Source of the DNA: Nitrospirota bacterium
Lineage (GTDB): Bacteria; Nitrospirota; Thermodesulfovibrionia; UBA6902; DSMQ01
Assembly (NCBI GenBank): GCA_016208855.1
Contig: JACQXF010000079.1
Location: 1-46,817, forward strand
DNA length: 46,817 nt
Direction: 5' to 3'
In this document: positions 32,761 through 41,863 of the stretch, piece by piece
Layout: the number at the start of each line of letters is the position of its first letter
Position numbering within the stretch: position 1 is the stretch's first letter
Notes under the pieces: generated by a model
What the model was told of the DNA's origin: nothing
Seen by the model: the letters and a program-made list of their open reading frames with translations, nothing else
Databases searched by the model: none
Program-made: the position numbers and the translations under genes

Positions 32761-34482
32761 ATGATGAGACATATAGCAAAAATATTTTTAACAATTATAT
32801 TTTTATCTGTTACAACTATCCCTGTAAGCGGCAACAGCGAGAAAGCGATTAGTAGAGATATTAACTCTGTACATAAGATCAGGGATACGGTTCTTTCATA
32901 TTTTTATCCTGTAAGCGGGACTGTCATAAGTGTTGAGAAAGGAATTATAAAGGTAAAGTTTCAGACAGACAGGAGGCTTATTGAAGGCATGAGGCTTTCG
33001 GTCTTGAGGGAAGGGAAGCCTTTTTATCATCCTGTAACAAAAGAACTTGTAAGTAAATCCGAGTTGTTTGCAGGAAAGGTAGAGATACAGGGATATGACA
33101 AGGGGGTATATCTTTGCAAAACCGTAAAAGGAGCGCCTGCGGCAGGGGATATTGTAAGGATTACATCTTCAAAGGTGAAGCTTGCCTTTTTTCAGCATAA
33201 GCAAACAGACTGGACAGTGTCTGAGGTTTTCTACAATTCCTTGAGGGAATCAGGCCGTTTCGCCCTTATTGATGCATATTCAAAGACCTTTGACCCAAAA
33301 GAGATTTCTGAGACAGCAAAGGGGCTTGGCGCAGATGCAGCGCTTATGCTTTCAAGCTCTTCAAAAGAGGGAAGCGTATTTTTGGATGTGAAGCTTATAT
33401 GGACAGAAGACGCAAATGTATTTGCTCAGTTAAAAGAGCCAATAGGAGCAGACCTGCTTAAGGCCCTTAAGGCAGAAGAAGAGCTTCTTTCTGTTACCAC
33501 GCCAAAAGGCGAGCCATGGGGAAGGCATGAACTTCCATCAGGACGGCTTATTGCAATGGGGGATGTTGACGGCAATGGCAAAAGGGAGCTTGTTGTCAGC
33601 GACGGGACTACTATAAGGGTCTATGAATATCAGGATGAGCCAAAGGAGATATGGTCTATAAAAGGCAGCCCTCAGGAAGACCATGTATCTCTGGATGTTT
33701 TGGATGTTAATAATAATGGAAAGGCTGAAATTTTTGTTACATCCATGAGAGGAGAAGACACAGTAAGCTCCTATGTGCTTGAGTACAGTCCTGAAGAAGG
33801 ATATAGAAAGATAGCAGACAAATTGCCATATTTCTTCAGGGTCATGGGGAAGACCCTTTTAATGCAGGAATTCAGCCGCAATGAACAATACAGCGGTGAT
33901 GTATATGAGGCAGTATGGCAGTCTGGAAATTATCAGAAGGCCAAGGCATTAAAGCTTCTTCCTGACGGAGTAAACATATACGGATTTACCTTTATTGACT
34001 GGAATGATAAAGGACAGCCTCAGGTCTTAGCCTTTGATGATAAAGGCTACCTGAATCTTTATAAAGACAGGTTTTTAATATGGAGCAGCAGGGAGTCTTA
34101 CGGGGAGTCAGATATATCCTTTAAAAGAGAGACTCACTCCCTCATTAACCCGCAAGAGAAATGGTTTGTAAAAGGAAGGCTCATAACAATTAAGACACAG
34201 AGGGGGCAGGAGGCTTTAATAGTTAAGAAGAGTCCTTTCTTAGCAAAGGTGCCGGGGCTTGGGTATAAGTCAGCGGATATTTATTCCCTCTGGTGGGATG
34301 GCGGCATGATGGATGGCAATTTGATCCTTCAAGATGTCCGCGGCACAGTAACAGATTACTGGATAGAGGGGAAGACATTATTGCTTATTGTAAGGCCAGG
34401 ATTAATGGGATTGCTTTCAAATACACTAACCGGGGAATTCTCAAGGAAGAGTATCCTTTACTACTACCAATTTGAAAAATGA
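32761..34482 (+). CDS. exported FG-GAP/VCBS-like repeat protein
   Basis: Signal-like N-terminus; 'AMGDVDGNGKRELVVSDGTTIRVYEY', 'LDVLDVNNNGKAEIFVTS'. Start chosen at ATG 32761. Confidence 0.75.
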   Translation: MMRHIAKIFLTIIFLSVTTIPVSGNSEKAISRDINSVHKIRDTVLSYFYPVSGTVISVEKGIIKVKFQTDRRLIEGMRLSVLREGKPFYHPVTKELVSKSELFAGKVEIQGYDKGVYLCKTVKGAPAAGDIVRITSSKVKLAFFQHKQTDWTVSEVFYNSLRESGRFALIDAYSKTFDPKEISETAKGLGADAALMLSSSSKEGSVFLDVKLIWTEDANVFAQLKEPIGADLLKALKAEEELLSVTTPKGEPWGRHELPSGRLIAMGDVDGNGKRELVVSDGTTIRVYEYQDEPKEIWSIKGSPQEDHVSLDVLDVNNNGKAEIFVTSMRGEDTVSSYVLEYSPEEGYRKIADKLPYFFRVMGKTLLMQEFSRNEQYSGDVYEAVWQSGNYQKAKALKLLPDGVNIYGFTFIDWNDKGQPQVLAFDDKGYLNLYKDRFLIWSSRESYGESDISFKRETHSLINPQEKWFVKGRLITIKTQRGQEALIVKKSPFLAKVPGLGYKSADIYSLWWDGGMMDGNLILQDVRGTVTDYWIEGKTLLLIVRPGLMGLLSNTLTGEFSRKSILYYYQFEK

Positions 34483-35177
34483 ATAACATTGAACATGTAG
34501 CAATAATTATGGACGGAAACGGCCGCTGGGCAAAACAGAGGGGCCTTCCGCGCATTGAGGGGCACAGGGAAGGCATTAAAAGGGTGCATGAGATAATAGA
34601 TGCGTCAATAGCATTAAACCTTAAGGCAATAACTCTCTATATCTTCTCTCTTGAGAATTGGCAGAGGCCTAAAAATGAAGTAAGCGCCCTTATGAAGCTC
34701 TTAGAGCTTTACCTCAGAAATGAAATGAAAAAGCTTGCAAAAAAGAATATCGTATTTAAGGCTATTGGAAATACTGAGAAGTTCTCCCCAACCATACAGA
34801 AGCTTATAAGAGAGTTTGAAGCAACGACTGCTAAGAACACAGGGCTTATCCTTGCAGGCGCCTTGAGCTATAGCAGCAGGGAGGAGATTCTAAGGGCTGT
34901 AAAGCGCATGATGCAAAACAATGTCAGCACGGATATGGTAAATGAATCGGTGTTTGAAAGTTTTTTAGATACAGCCGGGATACCTCAGCCTGACTTGATA
35001 ATACGCACAAGCGGAGAACAGAGATTAAGCAACTTTCTGCTTTGGCAGGCAGCGTACTCAGAGTTTTATTTTACAAATACGCTTTGGCCTGACTTTAGAG
35101 AGAAAGAATTCATGTCTGCCATAAAAGACTACCAGCAAAGAGAAAGAAGATTCGGCACTGTCACAACTATAGACTAA
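34479..35177 (+). CDS. uppS: isoprenyl transferase (undecaprenyl diphosphate synthase)
   Basis: 'HVAIIMDGNGRWAKQRGLPRIEGHREGIKRV', 'LIIRTSGEQRLSNFLLWQAAYSEFYF'. Confidence 0.95.
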   Translation: MNNIEHVAIIMDGNGRWAKQRGLPRIEGHREGIKRVHEIIDASIALNLKAITLYIFSLENWQRPKNEVSALMKLLELYLRNEMKKLAKKNIVFKAIGNTEKFSPTIQKLIREFEATTAKNTGLILAGALSYSSREEILRAVKRMMQNNVSTDMVNESVFESFLDTAGIPQPDLIIRTSGEQRLSNFLLWQAAYSEFYFTNTLWPDFREKEFMSAIKDYQQRERRFGTVTTID

Positions 35178-35190
35178 CACGGAGAGTGAT

Positions 35191-35985
35191 TTGAAAAAGA
35201 GACTTATTGTGGCAGGAATTGTCCTGCCTGCCTTGCTAAGTTACATTTATTTTCTTCCGCCTTTTCCTTATTTTTTAATCTTGCTTTTATGCGTATGCGT
35301 GATTGCACTGCATGAGCTTTACACTATGTATAAAATACAAGCGAAGCTCTATATTCCAGCCATAGCGTTTGGCGGAGTTTTGTTTTATGTGTCGTCTGTC
35401 TATCCCCATAGCCTTATAGATGCTGTATTTTTCAGCGTAACGGCTGTGCTTTTAATCCGGCTTTTTATGGTCGGCAATCCTTCAGGAAGCATGAAGGACA
35501 TAGGCCATTTATGCGCAGGCTTTTTTTATATATCGGTGTTTTTAAGCTTTCAGTGGTTTTTGATAAATTATAATGACGAAGGCAAAAAATATATTTTTCT
35601 TCTTTATGGCATTGTATGGCTTGCAGACAGCGCAGCCTACTACGTCGGGACTTATCTTGGAAGCCATAAGCTCTACACCGCCATAAGCCCTAATAAGACA
35701 ATAGAGGGCGCTGTTGGAAGCATAATAGGAGGCGCCTTAGGCGGATTATTGATAAGGTCTATATTTAACATAGAAAGCTTAACAATCCAGAACACCTTTA
35801 TCATAGGGACAGTATTAGGGGTGGTTGCAATACTGGGCGATTTAACAGAGTCAATGGTTAAGCGCGACGCAGGGGTGAAAGATTCAGGCAGCATAATACC
35901 AGGACACGGCGGCATCCTTGACAAGATTGATGGATTCCTGATTGCAGGGCCTGTATTTTATTTCTTATTGAGGTGGATTAATTGA
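35191..35985 (+). CDS. cdsA: phosphatidate cytidylyltransferase
   Basis: 'SPNKTIEGAVGSIIGG...LGDLTESMVKRDAGVKDSGSIIPGHGGILDKIDG'; TTG start. Confidence 0.93.
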   Translation: MKKRLIVAGIVLPALLSYIYFLPPFPYFLILLLCVCVIALHELYTMYKIQAKLYIPAIAFGGVLFYVSSVYPHSLIDAVFFSVTAVLLIRLFMVGNPSGSMKDIGHLCAGFFYISVFLSFQWFLINYNDEGKKYIFLLYGIVWLADSAAYYVGTYLGSHKLYTAISPNKTIEGAVGSIIGGALGGLLIRSIFNIESLTIQNTFIIGTVLGVVAILGDLTESMVKRDAGVKDSGSIIPGHGGILDKIDGFLIAGPVFYFLLRWIN

Positions 35986-37145
35986 AAGCAAAACATCCAA
36001 AAAGAATAGCAGTCCTTGGCTCTACAGGCTCTATAGGCAAAAACACATTAAAGATAGCAGCGATGTATCCTGATAAGTTTAAGGTTCTGAGCATTGCTGC
36101 CAGAAGCAGCATCAATTTATTAGAAGCGCAGATACGCGCATTTAAGCCCAAAGTGGCCGCTGTCTTTGATGAGGAGGCCGCAAAAAAACTAAGGAAGAAA
36201 AATCTTTGCGTAGAAATTCTTTCAGGCAATGAAGGCGTCATAAGAGCAGCAACGCTTAAAGATGCAGATATGGTTGTCTCTGCCATAGTAGGCTCTGCCG
36301 GGCTTATGCCGACATTTGAGGCTATACGGGCAGGCAAAGATATTGCGCTTGCTACAAAAGAGGCGCTTGTAATGGCAGGAGAGATAGTAATGGCCGAGGC
36401 TCGTAAAAAAGGGGTGAAGATAATCCCTGTAGACAGCGAGCACAGCGCAATATTTCAATGCATAAATGGAAGAGATACAGAAGAGATACAGAAGATTATC
36501 TTGACTGCATCAGGCGGTGCGTTTCTTAGAAAGGATGTGTCTGAACTTAAAAAAGTGACGCCGGAGGATGCCCTCAAGCATCCGAACTGGTCTATGGGAA
36601 GAAAGATTACAATAGATTCGGCAACTCTTATGAATAAAGGGCTTGAGGTGATTGAGGCTCATTATCTTTTTAACCTTCCGCTTAAGAAGATAGATGTGGT
36701 TATACATCCTCAAAGCATAGTCCATTCAATGGTTGAGTTTGTTGACGGCAGCATTCTTGCGCAGATGTCTGAGCCTGATATGCGCGGGCCTATATGCTAT
36801 GCGCTTTCTTACCCTGCGAGGCTTAAGAAAGTGCTTAAGCCGTTAAGGATGCCAGAGATAAAAGAGCTCACGTTTGAGAAGCCTGACATAAAAAAATTTC
36901 CCTGCCTTGGGCTTGCATATGATGCGCTCAGGGAAGGCGGCACAATGCCGGCTGTGCTCAATGCCGCCAACGAGGTGGCAGTGGAGGCATTCTTAAACAA
37001 GAGGATCCCTTTTACAAAAGTCTACTATGTAGTTGCACGGTTAATGGAGAAACACAGGCCGTTGAAATATGGTAGTATAAACGAAGTTATTGAGATATCA
37101 AACTTGGCAAAGGTTAAAGCAGAGGAGATTGTCAGGTCCTGTTAA
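35982..37145 (+). CDS. dxr: 1-deoxy-D-xylulose-5-phosphate reductoisomerase
   Basis: 'IAVLGSTGSIGKNTLKI', 'ATKEALVMAGE', 'VDSEHSAIFQCI', 'HPNWSMGRKITIDSATLMNKGLE'. Confidence 0.97.
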   Translation: MKAKHPKRIAVLGSTGSIGKNTLKIAAMYPDKFKVLSIAARSSINLLEAQIRAFKPKVAAVFDEEAAKKLRKKNLCVEILSGNEGVIRAATLKDADMVVSAIVGSAGLMPTFEAIRAGKDIALATKEALVMAGEIVMAEARKKGVKIIPVDSEHSAIFQCINGRDTEEIQKIILTASGGAFLRKDVSELKKVTPEDALKHPNWSMGRKITIDSATLMNKGLEVIEAHYLFNLPLKKIDVVIHPQSIVHSMVEFVDGSILAQMSEPDMRGPICYALSYPARLKKVLKPLRMPEIKELTFEKPDIKKFPCLGLAYDALREGGTMPAVLNAANEVAVEAFLNKRIPFTKVYYVVARLMEKHRPLKYGSINEVIEISNLAKVKAEEIVRSC

Positions 37146-37207
37146 TCCCCGAAGCAGCCTGTATTTTCAAGTGATGTTATAAAAAAATCGCATATGGAGG
37201 AGAAAAA

Positions 37208-38275
37208 ATGTCATTTATCGGAGCTATAGTCCTGCTTGGCGTCCTGATTTTTGTGCACGAGCTTGGGCATTTCATATTTGCAAAGCTTAGCGGTGTAAGG
37301 GTTTTGAAGTTTTCTCTTGGGTTTGGGCCAAAGATTATTGGCAAAAAAGTCGGAGACACAGAGTACCTGCTTTCAGCAGTGCCGCTTGGCGGCTACGTAA
37401 AGATGCTCGGGGAAGAAGCCGGAGAAGAACTAAAAGAAGAAGATAAAAAATGGGCATATAATTATCAGCCTGTAGGCAAGAGGCTTGGCATAGTCTTTGC
37501 CGGCCCTGCCTTTAATCTAATCTTTGCTGTGGTGCTTTTTGCCTTTATATTTTCTGTCGGTATGCCTGTGCTGGTTCCTCATATTGGGGAGGTTCTTAAG
37601 GACTCCCCTGCACAAAAGGCCGGGCTGCTTAAAGGCGATGAAATTATAGGTATAAATAGCGCTGATATAAAGCGGTGGGATGAATTAACCGACGTGATTC
37701 ATAACAGCCCCGGAAAAGAAGTGACCCTGAAGATAAAGAGGGGAGAAAATGTCTTTACGCTTCAGATAGTGCCTGAAAGAAAAAAATCTCCAAATATATT
37801 TGGAGAGGAGAAAGAAGTCGGGCTCATAGGGATTGCTCCGTCAGGCAAAACATTTATTAAAAAGGAACCTGCCCATAATGCAATAGCAGACGCTTTTAAA
37901 AAGACATACGAGATAATAGTGCTTACTATTTTAGGCATTATAAAGCTTATCCAGAGGGTCATTCCAGCAAAGACAATAGGAGGCCCTATACTGATACTGC
38001 AGATGGCAGGGAAGCAGGCCTCGGCAGGATTTCTTGATTTCTTTGTATTTATGGCTCTTATAAGCATTAACCTCGGGATATTGAATCTCCTTCCTATACC
38101 TATCCTTGACGGAGGGCATATATTGTTTTTATCCATAGAGGCGCTGAGGGGGAAGCCCTTAAAGGAGAAGACAATGATGATAGCGCAAAGGGTAGGGATG
38201 GCTTTAATAATTCTCCTTATGACATTTGCTTTGTATAACGACATCCTGAGGCTTATAACAGGTGAGATGCCGTGA
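37208..38275 (+). CDS. rseP: RIP metalloprotease RseP
   Basis: 'GVLIFVHELGHFIFAK' HExxH, PDZ region, 'NLLPIPILDGGHI'. Confidence 0.95.
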   Translation: MSFIGAIVLLGVLIFVHELGHFIFAKLSGVRVLKFSLGFGPKIIGKKVGDTEYLLSAVPLGGYVKMLGEEAGEELKEEDKKWAYNYQPVGKRLGIVFAGPAFNLIFAVVLFAFIFSVGMPVLVPHIGEVLKDSPAQKAGLLKGDEIIGINSADIKRWDELTDVIHNSPGKEVTLKIKRGENVFTLQIVPERKKSPNIFGEEKEVGLIGIAPSGKTFIKKEPAHNAIADAFKKTYEIIVLTILGIIKLIQRVIPAKTIGGPILILQMAGKQASAGFLDFFVFMALISINLGILNLLPIPILDGGHILFLSIEALRGKPLKEKTMMIAQRVGMALIILLMTFALYNDILRLITGEMP

Positions 38276-38742
38276 AGCCTCATTCTTCCTCGAGAGCGCC
38301 TGCAAAAATAAAGAGACAGACATCATCAGGCGGGATTGTATTTAAGACCACAGAGAATGGCATTGAGGTAGCGCTTATAGCCATAAACGGAAAAACAAGA
38401 TGGTGTATTCCAAAGGGACTTATTGATGAGGGTGAAAATTCAGAAGAAGCTGCGCTTAGGGAGGTAAGGGAAGAGTCAGGGCTTATAGGCGAGATTATTG
38501 ATAAAATAGGGGAGACCTCTTACTGGTGTTTTCAAAGAAGTGAGAATACAAAATGTCATAAGACAGTTAGTTATTATCTTATGAAATGCATGGGCGGCGA
38601 CATGAATGACCATGACCATGAAGTAGATGAGGCAGGCTGGTTTCCCATAGACGAGGCGATAGAGAAGGTTACGTATAAGGACGAAAAGGAGCTAATCAGA
38701 AAGGCAAAGAATATGATAGAAACAGGGGGCTGTCTTAAATGA
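38272..38742 (+). CDS. NUDIX hydrolase
   Basis: 'GLIDEGENSEEAALREVREESGL' Nudix box. Confidence 0.92.
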   Translation: MKPHSSSRAPAKIKRQTSSGGIVFKTTENGIEVALIAINGKTRWCIPKGLIDEGENSEEAALREVREESGLIGEIIDKIGETSYWCFQRSENTKCHKTVSYYLMKCMGGDMNDHDHEVDEAGWFPIDEAIEKVTYKDEKELIRKAKNMIETGGCLK

Positions 38743-40661
38743 ATATCACTCAAAAACTTATTTCATCACATCTTGTCTCAGGCAGGATGGAGTCAGGGCA
38801 GGAGATTGCAATTTCTATAGACCAGACGCTTACTCAGGATGCAACAGGCACAATGGCATACCTTGAGTTTGAAGCAATGGGCATACCAAAGGTAAAGACA
38901 AAGCTCTCTGTAAGCTATGTAGACCATAACACTCTTCAGACAGGATTTGAAAATGCTGATGACCATAGATTTTTGCAGACAATAGCAGCCAAATACGGCA
39001 TTTATTTTTCACGCCCCGGAAATGGCATATGCCATCAGGTTCATCTTGAGAGATTTGCAAAGCCCGGGGAAACCCTCCTCGGTTCTGACAGCCACACTCC
39101 TAATGCAGGCGCAATGGGCATGCTTGCAATAGGGGCAGGGGGGTTGAGCGTTGCAATGGCAATGGCAGGGGAGCCTTTTTATCTTATTATGCCAAAGGTG
39201 GTGCGTGTTAATTTAAAGGGAAGGCTTCCAAAGTGGGCTGCGGCAAAAGACATAATCCTTGAGGTATTGAGAAAGCTGACTGTAAAAGGCGGGGTAGGAA
39301 GGGTAATTGAATACGCAGGCGACGGCCTGAAATATCTCACTGTGCCTGAAAGGGCTACAATTACAAATATGGGCGCGGAGCTTGGCGCAACCTCTTCTGT
39401 GTTTCCTTCAGATGAGCAGACAAAGATATTCTTAAGGGCGCAACAAAGGGAGCATGACTTGATGTTGCTTGAGGCAGACATTGATGCCTCATACGATGAA
39501 GAAATTACTATCAGGCTAAATAAGCTTGAGCCTCTGATTGCCGCACCCTCAAGCCCTGATAATATCAAGGCTGTAAGAGATGTTGCAGGCGTGCCTGTAA
39601 AACAGGTATGCATAGGAAGCTGTGTTAATTCATCATTTATGGATATAATGGTTGTGGCAAAGGCGCTAAAGGGCAAGAAGGTTCATCCGAATGTAAGCCT
39701 TACAATAAGCCCCGGGTCAAGACAGGTATTGTCAATGATCTCAGAAAACGGGGCGCTCACTGACCTTGTCTCTGCGGGAGCAAGGATACTTGAGTGTGCA
39801 TGCGGGCCTTGCATTGGAATGGGGCAGGCGCCTCCAACAGATGCAGTATCGCTTAGGACTTTTAACAGAAATTTTCATGGCAGAAGCGGCACGCCTAATG
39901 ACAAGGTCTATCTCTGCAGTCCATTGACTGCTGCTGTGTCGGCAATGACAGGCGTGATAACAGACCCAAAAGAGTATCTCAAGGGGCAGGGGATAAAGGT
40001 CAAGCTTCCCAAGGAATTCATCATTGATGACTCAATGATTGTTTCGCCTTCAGGAGAGCCTGAAAATGTTGTAATTGAAAGAGGCCCAAACATAAAGCCG
40101 CTTCCAATAAGGGGAGAGCTTGAAGGGTCTTTGAAGGCAAAGGTTGCATTAAAGGTGGCAGACAATATAACAACAGATGATATAATGCCAGCAGGCGCAA
40201 AGATACTTTCCTTGAGGTCAAATATACCTGCCATATCAGAGTATGTATTTTTAAGGATAGATTCTGCATTTGCAGGAAGGGCAAAGGCTGCAGGACAGAG
40301 CGTTATCCTTGGAGGAGTAAATTACGGACAGGGCTCAAGCAGGGAGCATGCAGCGCTTGCGCCAATGTATCTTGGAGTTAAGATTGTGCTTGCAAAGTCG
40401 TTTGCGCGCATTCACAGGGATAATCTCATAAATTTTGGAATTCTTCCTCTTACCATAGCCACGGATATTTATGATGCCATTGAGCAGGAAAGCGAGATAG
40501 AATTTCCAACGCTTGCAGCAGACATAAAAGGATCCCCTGATGTGACATTCATAGACACAAAGACCGGCAAAACCTATAAGGCTTCACACGGTTTGACAGA
40601 AAGACAGACAGAGATAATCCTCGCAGGCGGACTGCTGAATTATATTAAAGGGAAGAGTTAA
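38739..40661 (+). CDS. aconitate hydratase
   Basis: 'GSDSHTPNAGAMGMLAIGAGG', 'GSCVNSSFMDI', 'CACGPCIGMGQ', 'YGQGSSREHAALAP'. Confidence 0.95.
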   Translation: MNITQKLISSHLVSGRMESGQEIAISIDQTLTQDATGTMAYLEFEAMGIPKVKTKLSVSYVDHNTLQTGFENADDHRFLQTIAAKYGIYFSRPGNGICHQVHLERFAKPGETLLGSDSHTPNAGAMGMLAIGAGGLSVAMAMAGEPFYLIMPKVVRVNLKGRLPKWAAAKDIILEVLRKLTVKGGVGRVIEYAGDGLKYLTVPERATITNMGAELGATSSVFPSDEQTKIFLRAQQREHDLMLLEADIDASYDEEITIRLNKLEPLIAAPSSPDNIKAVRDVAGVPVKQVCIGSCVNSSFMDIMVVAKALKGKKVHPNVSLTISPGSRQVLSMISENGALTDLVSAGARILECACGPCIGMGQAPPTDAVSLRTFNRNFHGRSGTPNDKVYLCSPLTAAVSAMTGVITDPKEYLKGQGIKVKLPKEFIIDDSMIVSPSGEPENVVIERGPNIKPLPIRGELEGSLKAKVALKVADNITTDDIMPAGAKILSLRSNIPAISEYVFLRIDSAFAGRAKAAGQSVILGGVNYGQGSSREHAALAPMYLGVKIVLAKSFARIHRDNLINFGILPLTIATDIYDAIEQESEIEFPTLAADIKGSPDVTFIDTKTGKTYKASHGLTERQTEIILAGGLLNYIKGKS

Positions 40662-41856
40662 GCACCCACTTCTTTGCCTCTGCCTTTGTCTTTACAGCGC
40701 CTTTAAACTGCTCTTCCTGAAGCGAGGATAGGATTCTGCCTATCTTGGCAGAAGGGGGAATATTTAACAGCTTTTGGATTTCATTTCCATCTAAAAGGGT
40801 TTTATGTCTTACAGCTATAAACCTTTTTGCCTCTTTAAGCAAGGGCCCTATCTCATATCCAAACAGAAAAGATAAGGCTGCTGATGTCTCAAAGACGCTT
40901 TCGCCTGAGGTTTTAAATATCCTGAAAAGATTTTCTTTTGAGAGTTTTTCCTTTTGCCCTGATATCTCAGATGCTAATGCAGAGCTTTTATAAATAGAGG
41001 TTAATGCCTTTTTTATTTCTTCGCTTGCCCTAAAACGCGTATCTTTTATGGATGAATTTCTAAGGAGCAATGCAAGCCTTATAACGCCGACTCTGCTAAT
41101 GCCCTGACTTAATTCTTCCTTAAGTGTTTTATTAAGTATTCTGGGCATTGTCCTATAAAATAAATCAAATTCCTTAAGAAGTTTTAAGTTTTGCGCCAAT
41201 TCCTCAGCGCTAACTGGAAGGATATTTTTAAGGACGCTATCCTTGTGGCATTCAATAAGATACCTGGCGGCATCTTTATTTTTAAGAATCTTAAATGCCT
41301 CATCAGTTATTCTTTCTGATGCGACCCTTTTTAATCCTTCTGAATGCTTCCTTAGATTTCCCCTTGTAGAAGTATCAATACTAAAGCCAAGCTCTGCAGA
41401 AAATCTGTATGCCCTGATAATCCTCAAAGGGTCATCTATGAGATTTTTAGTTTGAACAGCTTTAATAGTTTTTCCCCTTATGTCGTCTGCTCCGCCTGAT
41501 ATATCTATGATGCCTGTCTTTGGAGACCATGCTATTGCGTTTATTGTAAAGTCTCTGCGTGTTAAGTCTTCATTGATTGAGCCTTCAATAGAGGAGAAAT
41601 CAAGTATTTCTTTGCTCTTAAGCGCAACGCGGTAGGTCATGCCTTTTTTCAGCGCAATAAATGTGCCGTTAAATTTTTTTGACGCCTCAAGGGCAAGGTA
41701 TTCAACATTATCCTTGACTGCATAGTCTTTGTCTTTTGATGATACGCCCCTCAGTATGTCGCGGACATAGCCTCCGACAAGGAAGATATCTTTGCCGGCA
41801 TTGGAGAAGACCCATTTATTTACCGGGTCAGAGAGGATTATTTTTTTTAGGTCCAT
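40645..41856 (-). CDS. CCA tRNA nucleotidyltransferase / poly(A) polymerase family
   Basis: 'IFLVGGYVRDILRGVSSKDKDYAV', 'DLTRRDFTINAIAW', 'DPLRIIRAYRFSAELGF'. Start chosen at MDLKKI. Confidence 0.92.
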   Translation of the reverse strand: MDLKKIILSDPVNKWVFSNAGKDIFLVGGYVRDILRGVSSKDKDYAVKDNVEYLALEASKKFNGTFIALKKGMTYRVALKSKEILDFSSIEGSINEDLTRRDFTINAIAWSPKTGIIDISGGADDIRGKTIKAVQTKNLIDDPLRIIRAYRFSAELGFSIDTSTRGNLRKHSEGLKRVASERITDEAFKILKNKDAARYLIECHKDSVLKNILPVSAEELAQNLKLLKEFDLFYRTMPRILNKTLKEELSQGISRVGVIRLALLLRNSSIKDTRFRASEEIKKALTSIYKSSALASEISGQKEKLSKENLFRIFKTSGESVFETSAALSFLFGYEIGPLLKEAKRFIAVRHKTLLDGNEIQKLLNIPPSAKIGRILSSLQEEQFKGAVKTKAEAKKWVLNSSL

Positions 41857-41863
41857 TGAAGGA